In this document: in pieces, positions 16,607 through 24,686 of the stretch
How the letters are laid out: every line of letters starts with the position of its first letter
Numbering within the stretch: position 1 is the stretch's first letter
Source: Dehalococcoidia bacterium
GTDB lineage: Bacteria; Chloroflexota; Dehalococcoidia; Bin125
Direction: 5' to 3'
Assembly (NCBI GenBank): GCA_022826965.1
Contig: JAJDTU010000011.1
Coordinates: 1-64,000 of the forward strand
DNA: 64,000 nucleotides
Program-made: the position numbers and the translations under genes
The notes under the pieces: generated by a model
Databases searched by the model: none
The model's input: only the letters and a program-made list of their open reading frames with translations
What the model was told of the DNA's origin: nothing

Positions 16607-16783
16607 GTGGCTCAGCAGAAGGACAGCGTGGTAGGGCGCCGTTCTCAAACCCAAATCCTTGCCGCGAACCAACAACCCGGCGTCGCGCGAAAACCGAACG
16701 TATCCGAACAGATCCGAACAAAGCCGAACAGGATCTCGCTGACGGAGCCGAAAGAACAACTGAAAGAAGCTGAAGAAACCTGA
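16607..16783 (+). CDS. possible small basic protein, GTG start
   Basis: A 58-aa frame starting at GTG with an exceptionally good Shine-Dalgarno sequence (GAGGAGG, 7-nt spacing). The product is hydrophilic: it starts MAQQKDSVVGRR, is rich in Gln, Asn, Lys and Pro, and ends in an acidic/basic helix KEQLKEAEET. The 10-bp DNA repeats run through its 3' half and past its stop, so the repeats are not a protein repeat. No homologue is recognised. It could be a real small protein or a chance frame. Confidence 0.35.
   Translation: MAQQKDSVVGRRSQTQILAANQQPGVARKPNVSEQIRTKPNRISLTEPKEQLKEAEET
16694..16733 (+). repeat. four 10-bp direct repeats, CCGAAC array
   Basis: CCGAAC begins at 16694, 16704, 16714 and 16724, i.e. 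once per helical turn with four variable bases between copies. Confidence 0.8.
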
Positions 16784-16799
16784 AAAAACCTGAAAGGCA
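16760..16799 (+). repeat. four 10-bp direct repeats, CTGAA array
   Basis: CTGAA begins at 16760, 16770, 16780 and 16790 with the same 10-bp period as the preceding array but a different core; the intervening bases are A-rich. Confidence 0.8.
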
Positions 16800-16963
16800 A
16801 AACCGACGATCCTCAGCGTATGACTGAAGATCCGCTCTTTTGCCCGTCAGGAAAAAAAGTTCCCTGAAACCTGAAAGCCGCGCGTACGTCGCTTGCGAAC
16901 GAACCAGGCCCCGACCGTCGGACCTATCATGGCCGCTGACGAGGACCGCTGACGGAGGCCGAC

Positions 16964-18181
16964 ATGCCCGGACCGCTTGACGGAGTACGCGTCTTTGACC
17001 TGACCCTGTGGATGGTCGGACCCTGGGCCTCGACGCAGCTCGGAGCCCTGGGCGCGGATGTCATTCACATCGAGCAGCCCTCCATCGACCCCCGCACCCT
17101 TGGCGCAGGTGTGCCGCCGACGATCAATGGCACGTCGATCGGTTACATGACCTGGAACCAGAACAAGCGCGGCCTGTTCCTCGACCTCAAGTCGCCCGCC
17201 GACCGGCAGACCGCCTACGAGCTCCTGCAGACCTGTGATGTGTTCCTGATCAACATGCGCCCCGGCGCTGCCGACCGCATGGGCGTCGGCTACGAGCAGG
17301 TCAAGGCGGTCAATCCCGACATCATCTACACCGCCATCACCGGCTGGGGCGAGATCGGCCCCATGCGCGACAAGCCCGGCGCCGACGTCCAGGCCCAGTA
17401 CTTCACCGGATTCTGGTCCGTCAGCGGCGCCGAAGGCCGCCGCCCCGAGGTCTATCGCCACATGGCCCAGATCGACGCCACGACCGGCAACGTCGCCGCG
17501 CAGGCTGTCCTGATGGGGCTGCTGGCGCGCAAGCGAACCGGCCAGGGGCAGCGCATCCACGTCGGCATGGTTCGCGCCGGCATGGCGCTGCAGAGCGGAC
17601 GGATCGCGGAGTACCTCAGCACCGGAGAACTGCACCAGCCGCAGGGCTCGGCCGCGTTTGCGACAGCGCCGGATCAGGCCTTCCAGTGTCAGTGGGGCGA
17701 CTGGATCGGCGTCTCCGTCACCAGCGAGGACGAGTGGCAGCGGTTCGCATCGGTGATGCGCGAGTCGGAAGCGGAAGTCGAGGGCATCAACGACCTGGCG
17801 AGCGACCCGCGCTGGAACACCAATCCCGATCGTGTAGTCCGACGCACAGAGTTGGCGGCACTGCTTCAGGCGGGGTTCCTGCAGCGACCCCGGCACTACT
17901 GGATGCTGCGACTCAGCGCGGCCGGTATCCCCTGCGGCTACCCGATCTCCTTCGAGACGCTCCAACACCACGCCCAGGCCATTGAGAACCAGTACCTGCG
18001 CGAGGTCGAGACCTCAGGCTGGGGCAAGGTCTGGACCGGCGGCGCGCCCTGGGAGCTTTCACGCACGCCCGCGCGCTGGTTCGGCGCCTGTCTGCCCGGC
18101 GAGCACACCGGCGAGATCCTCGATGAGCTGGCTGCTCAGAGGGCAACGGCCGACGAGCCGACGCCCGTGATCGGCGACTAG
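16964..18181 (+). CDS. CaiB/BaiF (family III) CoA-transferase
   Basis: Protein of 405 aa that moves CoA between carboxylic acids. N-terminal Rossmann-type block GPLDGVRVFDLTLWMVGP and LGADVIHIEQP; NKRGLFLDLKSPADR; GWGEIGPMRDKPG. The catalytic Asp is Asp171 in QIDATTGN, matching the known position near 169. The ATG has GGAGG upstream. A second family III gene starts one base after its stop; the two could form a heteromeric transferase or act on related acids. Substrates unknown. Confidence 0.92.
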   Translation: MPGPLDGVRVFDLTLWMVGPWASTQLGALGADVIHIEQPSIDPRTLGAGVPPTINGTSIGYMTWNQNKRGLFLDLKSPADRQTAYELLQTCDVFLINMRPGAADRMGVGYEQVKAVNPDIIYTAITGWGEIGPMRDKPGADVQAQYFTGFWSVSGAEGRRPEVYRHMAQIDATTGNVAAQAVLMGLLARKRTGQGQRIHVGMVRAGMALQSGRIAEYLSTGELHQPQGSAAFATAPDQAFQCQWGDWIGVSVTSEDEWQRFASVMRESEAEVEGINDLASDPRWNTNPDRVVRRTELAALLQAGFLQRPRHYWMLRLSAAGIPCGYPISFETLQHHAQAIENQYLREVETSGWGKVWTGGAPWELSRTPARWFGACLPGEHTGEILDELAAQRATADEPTPVIGD

Positions 18182-18182
18182 G

Positions 18183-19349
18183 GTGCCGGGACCGCTCGAC
18201 GGATATCGCGTCGTCGAAATCGCCGAGGGTGTCGCCGGTCCGTACACCGCGATGTCGCTCGGCGACGCGGGGGCGAACGTGATCAAGGTCGAACCGCCGC
18301 AAGGCGACCGGTCGAGGGGTTGGGCGCCGTCCCTCAACGGCGATTCTCCAGTCTTCCGCACTCTGAACCGCAGCAAGCGCGGAATCGTGCTGGACTGGTC
18401 GTCGGAAGACGACATCGAGACGGCCCGTCGCCTGCTCTCCCGCGCGGATGTCGCCGTGGTCGACAAGTACGGCCTGCCGCCGCAACTCGGCTGGGAACAG
18501 CTCGATGCTCCCGGTCTCGTCTACTGCGCAATCTCTGGCTTCGGCCCGCAGGGCCCGTGGGCCGACCGACCCGTATCCGAGATCGGCGCCCAGATGGCCA
18601 GCGAGGCGACGTCGTCGCTCGGCAACCTCGGCGAACCCCCGGTTCGTCACGGCAGCGACATCGGTTCCGTCTTCGCGGCCAACAACGCCATCCAGGCGAT
18701 CTGCGCCGCCCTCTACGCCCGCGACGACCGCGATCCGGCCAATCCCGCCGGCGGCCAGCGCGTCGAGGTCTCCCTCTTCGGCAGCCTCATCGCGATGCGC
18801 TCGACCTTGTGGGTCGCGTTATCGAACCCCGACGAGTGGTGGGGATTCCACCTCGACAGCTACGTCAAGCCCCCCGATCACGGATACCAGTGCCGCGACC
18901 TGCCGATCTACTTCTCCCTCGCCCGAATCCGCGGCGAGGCATTCGACGCGCTGATCGACGAGTTGAACATGGATTGGGCGCGTCGGCACCCCGACTACGA
19001 CAAGTTACGCACCGACAGTGCCGGCGGAGCCGGCCGCTACTCGGCAGAACTCAAGCCGCTCTGGGAGCGAGGCTTCGCCAACTTCGACGCCGAGCAGGTC
19101 ATGGAAATCGTCGAACGCCACGGAGGCTGGGCCTTCCCGATGCACGACTACGAGCGCCTCAGTCAAGACCCGCAGGTCGAAGCCGTCGGAGCGCTCTTCG
19201 ATCTCGAACAGGCCGACGGATCCGTCATGCGCCAGGTCGCCCCACCCTGGGACTTCGAAGGAACGCCAATCCCGACGCCAACGCGTCCCGCCCCGAGCCT
19301 CGGCGAGCATCAGGACGAGGTACTGGGCGAGCTGGCTGCCCGGTCGTAG
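18183..19349 (+). CDS. CaiB/BaiF (family III) CoA-transferase
   Basis: Protein of 388 aa with GTG start one base after the previous gene. Family blocks: GPLDGYRVVEIAEGVAGP, DAGANVIKVEPP, SKRGIVLDWSSEDD, GFGPQGPWADRP. The catalytic Asp is in GSDIGSVF (Asp159). It differs clearly in sequence from the upstream transferase, so this is not a recent duplication. The tight spacing points to co-expression, and perhaps to a mixed dimer, since family III enzymes form interlocked rings. It converges on the DUF35 gene. Confidence 0.92.
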   Translation: MPGPLDGYRVVEIAEGVAGPYTAMSLGDAGANVIKVEPPQGDRSRGWAPSLNGDSPVFRTLNRSKRGIVLDWSSEDDIETARRLLSRADVAVVDKYGLPPQLGWEQLDAPGLVYCAISGFGPQGPWADRPVSEIGAQMASEATSSLGNLGEPPVRHGSDIGSVFAANNAIQAICAALYARDDRDPANPAGGQRVEVSLFGSLIAMRSTLWVALSNPDEWWGFHLDSYVKPPDHGYQCRDLPIYFSLARIRGEAFDALIDELNMDWARRHPDYDKLRTDSAGGAGRYSAELKPLWERGFANFDAEQVMEIVERHGGWAFPMHDYERLSQDPQVEAVGALFDLEQADGSVMRQVAPPWDFEGTPIPTPTRPAPSLGEHQDEVLGELAARS

Positions 19350-19790
19350 CTACCTGCTCGCCGGGCGAAACACCGGCAGCGTGATCTCGTCATCCACCTT
19401 GCGGAAGTCCACCTCGACAGCCAGGTCGCAACTGACGTCCTTGTCCTCGATCCCCACCAGGGTCGAGTACATGTACGGACCCTCCTCGAGCTTGATCAGC
19501 GCGACGGTGTACGGATACTCGTCGGGCGACCAGCCGGGGAAGTACTTCTGCCACATGCGGATCCAGGACCAGACCGTGCCATGACCCGAGATCGGCCGCC
19601 ATTCCCAGTCGTCCTGGAGGCAGCGTGGACACGCCTCAGCCGGCGGGAACCAGGGCAGATCGCAGATGTTGCAGAACTGAATCTGCAACACACCCTCGCG
19701 GCAGCCGTCCCAGAACGGCTTGGTCAGTTCGAGCACCGGAGGCAACGGCTTCTCGTAGCTGAGTTCCGGTGTTTGCAGCTCGGTGGTCAT
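19350..19790 (-). CDS. Zn-ribbon/OB-fold protein (DUF35)
   Basis: A 146-aa acyl-CoA-binding DUF35 protein. The rubredoxin-like zinc ribbon is visible: CNIC near 48-51 and CPRC near 62-65, followed by the OB-fold segment SGHGTVWSWIRM and a typical YTVALIKLEEGPYM strand. In known systems (for example ChsH2 with Ltp2) a DUF35 protein partners a thiolase-like aldolase. Here it sits 12 nt downstream of such a gene, so the pair is probably one enzyme. It is the last gene of a five-gene minus-strand unit. Confidence 0.9.
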   Translation of the reverse strand: MTTELQTPELSYEKPLPPVLELTKPFWDGCREGVLQIQFCNICDLPWFPPAEACPRCLQDDWEWRPISGHGTVWSWIRMWQKYFPGWSPDEYPYTVALIKLEEGPYMYSTLVGIEDKDVSCDLAVEVDFRKVDDEITLPVFRPASR

Positions 19791-19802
19791 CGGTCGTCTC
19801 CC

Positions 19803-20978
19803 TTAGTCCCCGCGGCGCAAGATGTGTCCGGTGGCCAGCGGTGCGGCGCAGGCGTAGAGACCGTATTGCGCGTCGTCTACCTGGCGCTCGCCGCACTCCT
19901 GCCGGAGCTGTCGGACCGCCTCGACATGCAGCGCCCAGCCCTGCATGTAGGACTCGCTCGTGTGTCCGCCGCCGGTGTTGAGCGGCAGCTCGCCGTGCAG
20001 ACCGATCCGCTCCGGCGTAATCCAGTCGCCGCCCTCGCCCGGTTCGCAAAAGCCCATCCCTTCGAGCGTGAACAGCATCGTCGGCGTGAAGTTGTCGTAC
20101 AGCTGCGCGAACGCCAGATCATCTCGCTGCGCGTCGGAGATCGCAAACAGGTCGTCTGCGATCTGCGACATCGGCTCGTGCCAGAAGTCGTCGGCGACAT
20201 AGACCGGCGTGATGTCGGACGCCTGCGAGGTCGCGTGAATCAGCACCGGCGTGTGCTTCAGGTCGCGCGCCCGCTCGGCCGACGTGACGATGAAGCAGAC
20301 GCCGCCGTCGTTGATCAGGCAATAGTCGAGCAGGCACAGCGGCTCGGCGATGTAGCGAGCGCCATCGTAGTCGTCCATCGTGATCGGCCGCTGCATCACC
20401 GCGTTCGGATTGAGCGCCGCGTTGGCCCGGTTCGAGATGGCCAGGTGGCCGAGCGGCTCCGTCGTCGTGCCGTAGCGGTACTGGTGCCGGCGGAACATCA
20501 TCGAGGTCACCGCTCCCGGCGAGGTCATCCCGTACGGAGCCTCGAACATCGCCTGGGTCGAGATGCCGCGGCTCTCGCCGCCGTACTTCGCGCCCGCCGA
20601 GCGTCCGTTGTTGCCGTAGATGCAGGCCACCACGTCGGCCATGCCGTTCGCCACCGCCAGCGCCGCGTATTGCAACGCAATCCCCGATTGCCGACCCTCG
20701 CCCGGCAGCACATTGACGAACCGCGGATGACGCAGACCGATCATCTCGCACATCCGCCCGTAGTGCGGCAGCCGCGAGACGATCACACCGTCCACCTCCG
20801 TGCGCTTCAAGCCGGCGTCCTTGAGCGCTTCCCGGAAGGCGATCAAACCGAGCTCGTAAGCGGAGCGCTCGGGGTCGAGGTCGCGGTAAATCGCCCCAAA
20901 CTCGGTCGTGCCGACGCCGACGATCGCCGTCTTGTCCTGGAGATTGCGAAGATCGGTTCGGTCGGGTTGGCTGCTCAT
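19803..20978 (-). CDS. thiolase-like protein (SCP-x/Ltp2-type), probable lyase partner of DUF35
   Basis: Protein of 391 aa of the non-condensing thiolase/lipid-transfer-protein group. Seen: KTAIVGVGTTEFG, ALKDAGLKRTEVDGVIV, then VLPGEGRQSGIALQYAALAV where a classical thiolase has its nucleophilic Cys. The C-terminal region keeps NTGGGHTSESYMQG (the His-bearing loop) and LMY-type strands. Absence of the Cys argues against thiolysis and for an aldol cleavage role as in Ltp2. It has a TAGACT box six bases before its ATG inside the unit, so it may also be transcribed on its own. Confidence 0.87.
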   Translation of the reverse strand: MSSQPDRTDLRNLQDKTAIVGVGTTEFGAIYRDLDPERSAYELGLIAFREALKDAGLKRTEVDGVIVSRLPHYGRMCEMIGLRHPRFVNVLPGEGRQSGIALQYAALAVANGMADVVACIYGNNGRSAGAKYGGESRGISTQAMFEAPYGMTSPGAVTSMMFRRHQYRYGTTTEPLGHLAISNRANAALNPNAVMQRPITMDDYDGARYIAEPLCLLDYCLINDGGVCFIVTSAERARDLKHTPVLIHATSQASDITPVYVADDFWHEPMSQIADDLFAISDAQRDDLAFAQLYDNFTPTMLFTLEGMGFCEPGEGGDWITPERIGLHGELPLNTGGGHTSESYMQGWALHVEAVRQLRQECGERQVDDAQYGLYACAAPLATGHILRRGD

Positions 20979-20984
20979 GCCGCG

Positions 20985-20990
20985 AGTCTA
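20985..20990 (-). promoter_or_regulatory. TAGACT box 6 nt before ATG 20978
   Basis: On the minus strand TAGACT, six bases, then ATG. It lies in the 17-nt gap after the amidohydrolase stop. One of three identical TAGACT-N6-ATG arrangements in the window. Confidence 0.5.
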
Positions 20991-20995
20991 GGGCG

Positions 20996-21910
20996 TCAAT
21001 TGAGGCCCAGAACCGGTCGAGCGTTCTCCACGAGCACCCTGTCCAGCTCGCTGTCGGTCAGGCCGCTGCGCAGGAGTTGCAGGACCTGCGGCTGCTGATC
21101 CGCGCCCGGCGCGTCCGAGCCGAACAGAACCCGCTCGACGCCCAGCCTGCGGATCAGCCGCGCCGCATCTTCCAGCGCGCACGCCCGGCGGCCGTCGCGG
21201 CAGGTGAAGTGGCCGTCGTCGAACCCGCCGGCCGTATCGAAGATGACCTGCGGGAAGCGTCTGGCAATCTCAATCCGCTGATCCCAGTAGGCCCCTGGCA
21301 TGTGGGCCATGACGAACTGCAGCCGGGGGAAGCGTTCGAACACGGGGATGAAGTGGTCGGGCATCCCGTACACATCGTCTCCGGGACCCCCGCGCAATGC
21401 TCCGGTATCGCTCAGGATCGGCAGACCCAGCTCCTCCAGCCGCGCGTAGAGCGGCATCATCCGTTCGTCGGCCGGGAAGTAGCGGCCGAGACCGGGGTGC
21501 ATCTTGACCCCCCGCGCGCCCATCGCCACGCCGCGCTCGAGCTCCTCCATCAACAGGTCCGTCTCGACCCAGGTGCCGATGTCGCAGCAGAGGAACGTGC
21601 GGATCCGCGGATCCTCGGCCTGCCGACCGAGCGTCCATGAATTGAAACTGCGCACCCGGTCGTGGAGCATCGCCAGCAATTCCTCTGCTGTGGCGTCAGG
21701 CCGGCGCTCACGCTGCTGCTCGAACATCTCCGGTACGACCATGTAGTTCAGCCCGACGATCGCCTCGACGTCGTTGCGGGTCATGTATTCGCCGCAGGCG
21801 TCCCCGTTGGCCCAGCGCCACTCAAGCGGCAGGCCGCGCCGAGGGAAGACGATCGCCTCCTGCTCGGCCGTGCGGCAGAGGTGGACGTGGACATCGATCA
21901 CGGTCGGCAT
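20996..21910 (-). CDS. amidohydrolase-superfamily protein (amidohydrolase 2)
   Basis: Metal-dependent TIM-barrel hydrolase or decarboxylase of 304 aa. The N-terminal IDVHVHL (HxH metal ligands), the central GVKMHPGLGRYFP (third His), FVMAHMPGAYWDQ and the late LFGSDAP Asp are all present. Members of this branch include decarboxylases and lactonases such as ACMSD-like enzymes. It lies 9 nt after the Lut fusion gene and before the thiolase-like gene, fitting a catabolic unit. GAGGTGAG precedes the ATG. Confidence 0.9.
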   Translation of the reverse strand: MPTVIDVHVHLCRTAEQEAIVFPRRGLPLEWRWANGDACGEYMTRNDVEAIVGLNYMVVPEMFEQQRERRPDATAEELLAMLHDRVRSFNSWTLGRQAEDPRIRTFLCCDIGTWVETDLLMEELERGVAMGARGVKMHPGLGRYFPADERMMPLYARLEELGLPILSDTGALRGGPGDDVYGMPDHFIPVFERFPRLQFVMAHMPGAYWDQRIEIARRFPQVIFDTAGGFDDGHFTCRDGRRACALEDAARLIRRLGVERVLFGSDAPGADQQPQVLQLLRSGLTDSELDRVLVENARPVLGLN

Positions 21911-21919
21911 TGGCTCACC

Positions 21920-24094
21920 TCACGGATGCTTCGGGAGTCGGGCGGCGAGGAAGTCGGCGTAGTGCAGCGTCTGATGGCTGGCGCCGCTGGAGTCCGCGCC
22001 GGCCCGGAGATGAATGACACAGCCCGGATTATTGGTGATCAGCGTCTCGCACCCTGTATCCGCGATGCAGCTGAGCTTGCGTTCGAGGATGCCTGCTCCC
22101 ACCTCGGGCGCTGCGAGCGAAGTCAGACCGCCAAACCCGCAGCAGACATCCGGCTCGTCGAGCGGCAGCGCCGCCTCACCGGTCAGTCGTTCGACCAACG
22201 TGTCGATCCGCCCCCACGCGTCTCCCCGATTCGATGTCTGGCAAAACCGGTGCGCGGTCCATGCTGCAGCCTCGCCGTTGCTCAGACAGCCGTCGGGTAG
22301 CCGCCCCGGACCCTCGAGCCAGTCGGCGAGATCATGAACTCGCCGGCTCACGGCCGCGGCCCGACTTCGCCATTCAGCATCGTCGGCAAACAGGCGCGGC
22401 CAATGGTCCTGCATTGAAATGACGCAGCTCGGCGCCGGCGTGACGATCTCACGCTCGCTGTCTTCGAGCGCCTCGATCGTGTGCTTCGCCATTCGACGAG
22501 CGTTGTCCCAGTCGCCCGCGTCAAAGGCCGGAAGTCCGCAGCAGTGCTGCGACTCCGGCAACTGCACCGACGCGCCACCCGCTTCGATCAGCTTCGCAGT
22601 CGAGTCAACCGCAGTCGGCAAGAGTCGGTCGGCGAGGCACTGAGCAAACAGATCGACGGTCTGCCCAGCGGCGGGCGAATCGGCGAGCCGCGGTTCGGGG
22701 GCGCGACTCTCGACAAGCGACCGTCCCGGCCGCATCGGCAAGGCGGGGATGGAGCGCCAGCGGAGCCTCCTGGGCAACGGTGCGCGTAAGTGATCGCGCC
22801 GGACGAGACCAATGAGCCGCGCGAACCCTGACCCGAGGGCAGCGAGGCCCATCATGTGATGGAACAGTCGCGGCCTGGCCCAGAGCCGCAGCGCGACGCG
22901 CTCCCAGAGCGGCGCATGGCCTGCCTGATGTGATCGGTGTCGAATCTCGAGGATTTGTTTGGGCAGCGGTATGTCGACCGGGCAGACCGTGTGGCAGGCG
23001 CCGCAGGAGACGCAGAGGCCCTGCGGCCCCGCGGCGTCTGCGATCCCGTGGTGAAAGGTCGTGTTCACCAACCCGATCGCGCCGGTGTAGATGTGGCCGA
23101 ACGTGTGCCCGCCGACAACCTGGTAGGGCGGACACACGTTGGCGCAAGCGCCGCAGCGGATACAGCGCAGCGCATCTCCAATGACATCGCTGTTGCGCAT
23201 CGCGCGGCGACCGTTGTCGAGCAGGATGATGTGCATTTCCTTGCCCGGCTGGGCGCCGGTGATGCACGTCGTGTACGTGCTCAGGGTCTGCGCGGTAGCG
23301 GAGCGAGGTAGGAGTTGCAGCTGACGCTCGGCATCGTTCCAGGACGGGATCAGCTTCTCGATCCCCGCGGTCACGAAATGCACGTCGGGCAGCGAGGTCG
23401 CGAGCCGCATGTTGCCCTCGTTGGTCACGACCATGATGCTGCCGGTCTCGGCGACCAGCGCATTCGCGCCGGTCAGACCGGCGCCGGCCGAGAGATAGTG
23501 CCGACGCAATCCATCTCTCGCACTGGCAACCATCGTCGGGATGTCGTCGGGATCAAACTCGCGGCCCAGCTCTTCCCCCAGGATCTCGGCGACGTACTGG
23601 CGCTTCTGGTGGATCGCCGGCATGACCAGGTGAGACGGCCGCTCCTCGGCAAGCTGCAGCAGCCACTCCCCCAGATCGGTCTCGATCGCCGTAACGCCCC
23701 GTTGCTCAAGTTCGTGGTTGAGTTCGATCTCTTCCGACACCATCGACTTGCTCTTGACGACGAGGTCGATGCCACGTGACTTGCAGACCGCCGCGATGTA
23801 GTTGACGGCTTCCTCCGCGGTGGACAGCTCAATCACCGTTGCGCCGGCAGCCTCGGCATTGGCGCGAAACTCGGCGATGTAGTCGTCGATCCGCTTGAGG
23901 GTCGAATCCTTGACCGCGGCGAACTCCCGGCGCAGTTCGTCAAATGACCGCTCCGTGCGCTGTTCCAGCCGCCGGACCTGCGCATCGCGGCTCTCCCGCC
24001 ATGACCGCTGGAAGGCGAGCAGTCGCGGCTTGAGATCGGGGTCGCCGACCGACCGCCGATAGCGTTCCTTGAAGGGCGCGGTCGACGCGCTCAT
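21920..24094 (-). CDS. LutB-LutA fusion: LUD/ferredoxin plus CCG-domain protein
   Basis: Protein of 724 aa. Residues 1-300 form a LutB-type LUD domain (VVKSKSMVSEEIELN, ETGSIMVVTNEGNMR). Two [4Fe-4S] motifs follow, CIRCGACANVC (311-321) and CVSCGACHTVC (361-371). From about 480 a LutA-like region carries two CCG domains, HCCGLPAF (Cys518-519) and VCCGFGGL (651-653). In most bacteria LutA and LutB are separate genes, so this is a fusion with LutB first. With LutC it should oxidise L-lactate or a similar 2-hydroxy acid. The start ATG overlaps the LutC stop (ATGA). Confidence 0.9.
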   Translation of the reverse strand: MSASTAPFKERYRRSVGDPDLKPRLLAFQRSWRESRDAQVRRLEQRTERSFDELRREFAAVKDSTLKRIDDYIAEFRANAEAAGATVIELSTAEEAVNYIAAVCKSRGIDLVVKSKSMVSEEIELNHELEQRGVTAIETDLGEWLLQLAEERPSHLVMPAIHQKRQYVAEILGEELGREFDPDDIPTMVASARDGLRRHYLSAGAGLTGANALVAETGSIMVVTNEGNMRLATSLPDVHFVTAGIEKLIPSWNDAERQLQLLPRSATAQTLSTYTTCITGAQPGKEMHIILLDNGRRAMRNSDVIGDALRCIRCGACANVCPPYQVVGGHTFGHIYTGAIGLVNTTFHHGIADAAGPQGLCVSCGACHTVCPVDIPLPKQILEIRHRSHQAGHAPLWERVALRLWARPRLFHHMMGLAALGSGFARLIGLVRRDHLRAPLPRRLRWRSIPALPMRPGRSLVESRAPEPRLADSPAAGQTVDLFAQCLADRLLPTAVDSTAKLIEAGGASVQLPESQHCCGLPAFDAGDWDNARRMAKHTIEALEDSEREIVTPAPSCVISMQDHWPRLFADDAEWRSRAAAVSRRVHDLADWLEGPGRLPDGCLSNGEAAAWTAHRFCQTSNRGDAWGRIDTLVERLTGEAALPLDEPDVCCGFGGLTSLAAPEVGAGILERKLSCIADTGCETLITNNPGCVIHLRAGADSSGASHQTLHYADFLAARLPKHP

Positions 24095-24600
24095 GCGAGC
24101 ACCGCCACCACAAGTCGGCTCGGACCCTGCACGCCAATGGTCAGCGAACGCTCGATGTCGGCGGTGCGCGACGGCCCGGTGACGAAGGTGGCATAGGCGG
24201 CCGCGCGAGGCTGCTGTGCGAGCCAACGGAAACCATCCGCCAGTTCGTCAACGATGTCCGACTCGGCGACCGCGACAATCAGACGCCTGGTCAGAAGCGA
24301 AACGGCCCGGTCGATCGGCGCCGGCTCGAGTAGTAGTACTGATCCGGTTTCGGCCACGGCCAGAGTTGCAACAGTGATTCCTACTGATCGATCGGCGATC
24401 GAACGCAATGGTTCGTTCTCGTCGGGCAACTCGCCCTGTTGTAGATGTGCATAGGCGGCCGGCGCGACAACCGGCGTTTCGTCGCTGAGCGATATGGCGT
24501 ACTGCCAGATGTCGTCCCACGTTCGGCACGGCGCGAGTTCGCCCTGCGCGGCGCGCAGGCCGTCCGCGAACAGTGCGGTGCGCTCACTGGTCGTCGTCAT
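24091..24600 (-). CDS. lutC: LutC-like LUD-domain protein
   Basis: A 169-aa LUD-domain protein with the family signature VAETGSVLLLEPAPIDRAVSLL and a C-terminal FVTGPSRTADIERSLTIGVQ block, which matches LutC. It is the first gene of the unit and is coupled by a 4-base overlap to the LutBA fusion. A TAGACT box lies six bases before its ATG, so the whole unit may start with a leaderless message. Confidence 0.9.
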   Translation of the reverse strand: MTTTSERTALFADGLRAAQGELAPCRTWDDIWQYAISLSDETPVVAPAAYAHLQQGELPDENEPLRSIADRSVGITVATLAVAETGSVLLLEPAPIDRAVSLLTRRLIVAVAESDIVDELADGFRWLAQQPRAAAYATFVTGPSRTADIERSLTIGVQGPSRLVVAVLA

Positions 24601-24606
24601 GGGCGG

Positions 24607-24612
24607 AGTCTA
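24607..24612 (-). promoter_or_regulatory. TAGACT box 6 nt before ATG 24600
   Basis: On the minus strand TAGACT, six bases, ATG; no Shine-Dalgarno site. Candidate leaderless promoter for the Lut unit. Confidence 0.5.
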
Positions 24613-24686
24613 GCAGCCGACCCGATACGGGGATGTATGCTCAGGGCGGACCGACGGTCCCTTCAGCGATCGACGGAGGCCAGGCC

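Larger units (their letters stand above)
16513..16963. other. 451-nt intergenic region with phased repeats
   Basis: Holds a possible small ORF (16607-16783), two arrays of 10-bp direct repeats (16694-16733 and 16760-16799) and a duplicated 12-mer CCGACGATCCTC (16533-16544 and 16803-16814). Base composition is visibly more A-rich than its surroundings. A TATCAT box about 35 nt before ATG 16964 may be the promoter of the CoA-transferase. Confidence 0.6.

Noticed and set aside
16570-16680. tRNA-like stretch with a GTTCTCAAACC segment
   Set aside because: Acceptor, D and anticodon arms do not pair, and the T-arm stem is absent. No CCA-type end. Not a tRNA.
16520-16759. 79-codon frame on the minus strand over the phased repeats
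   Set aside because: No ribosome site, non-ATG start, no recognisable domain, and it reads the repeats in an unlikely composition.
24573-24686. N-terminal extension of the acyl-CoA dehydrogenase
   Set aside because: It overlaps the promoter and start of the divergent LutC gene, and ATG 24687 has a good ribosome site and the family-typical N-terminus.
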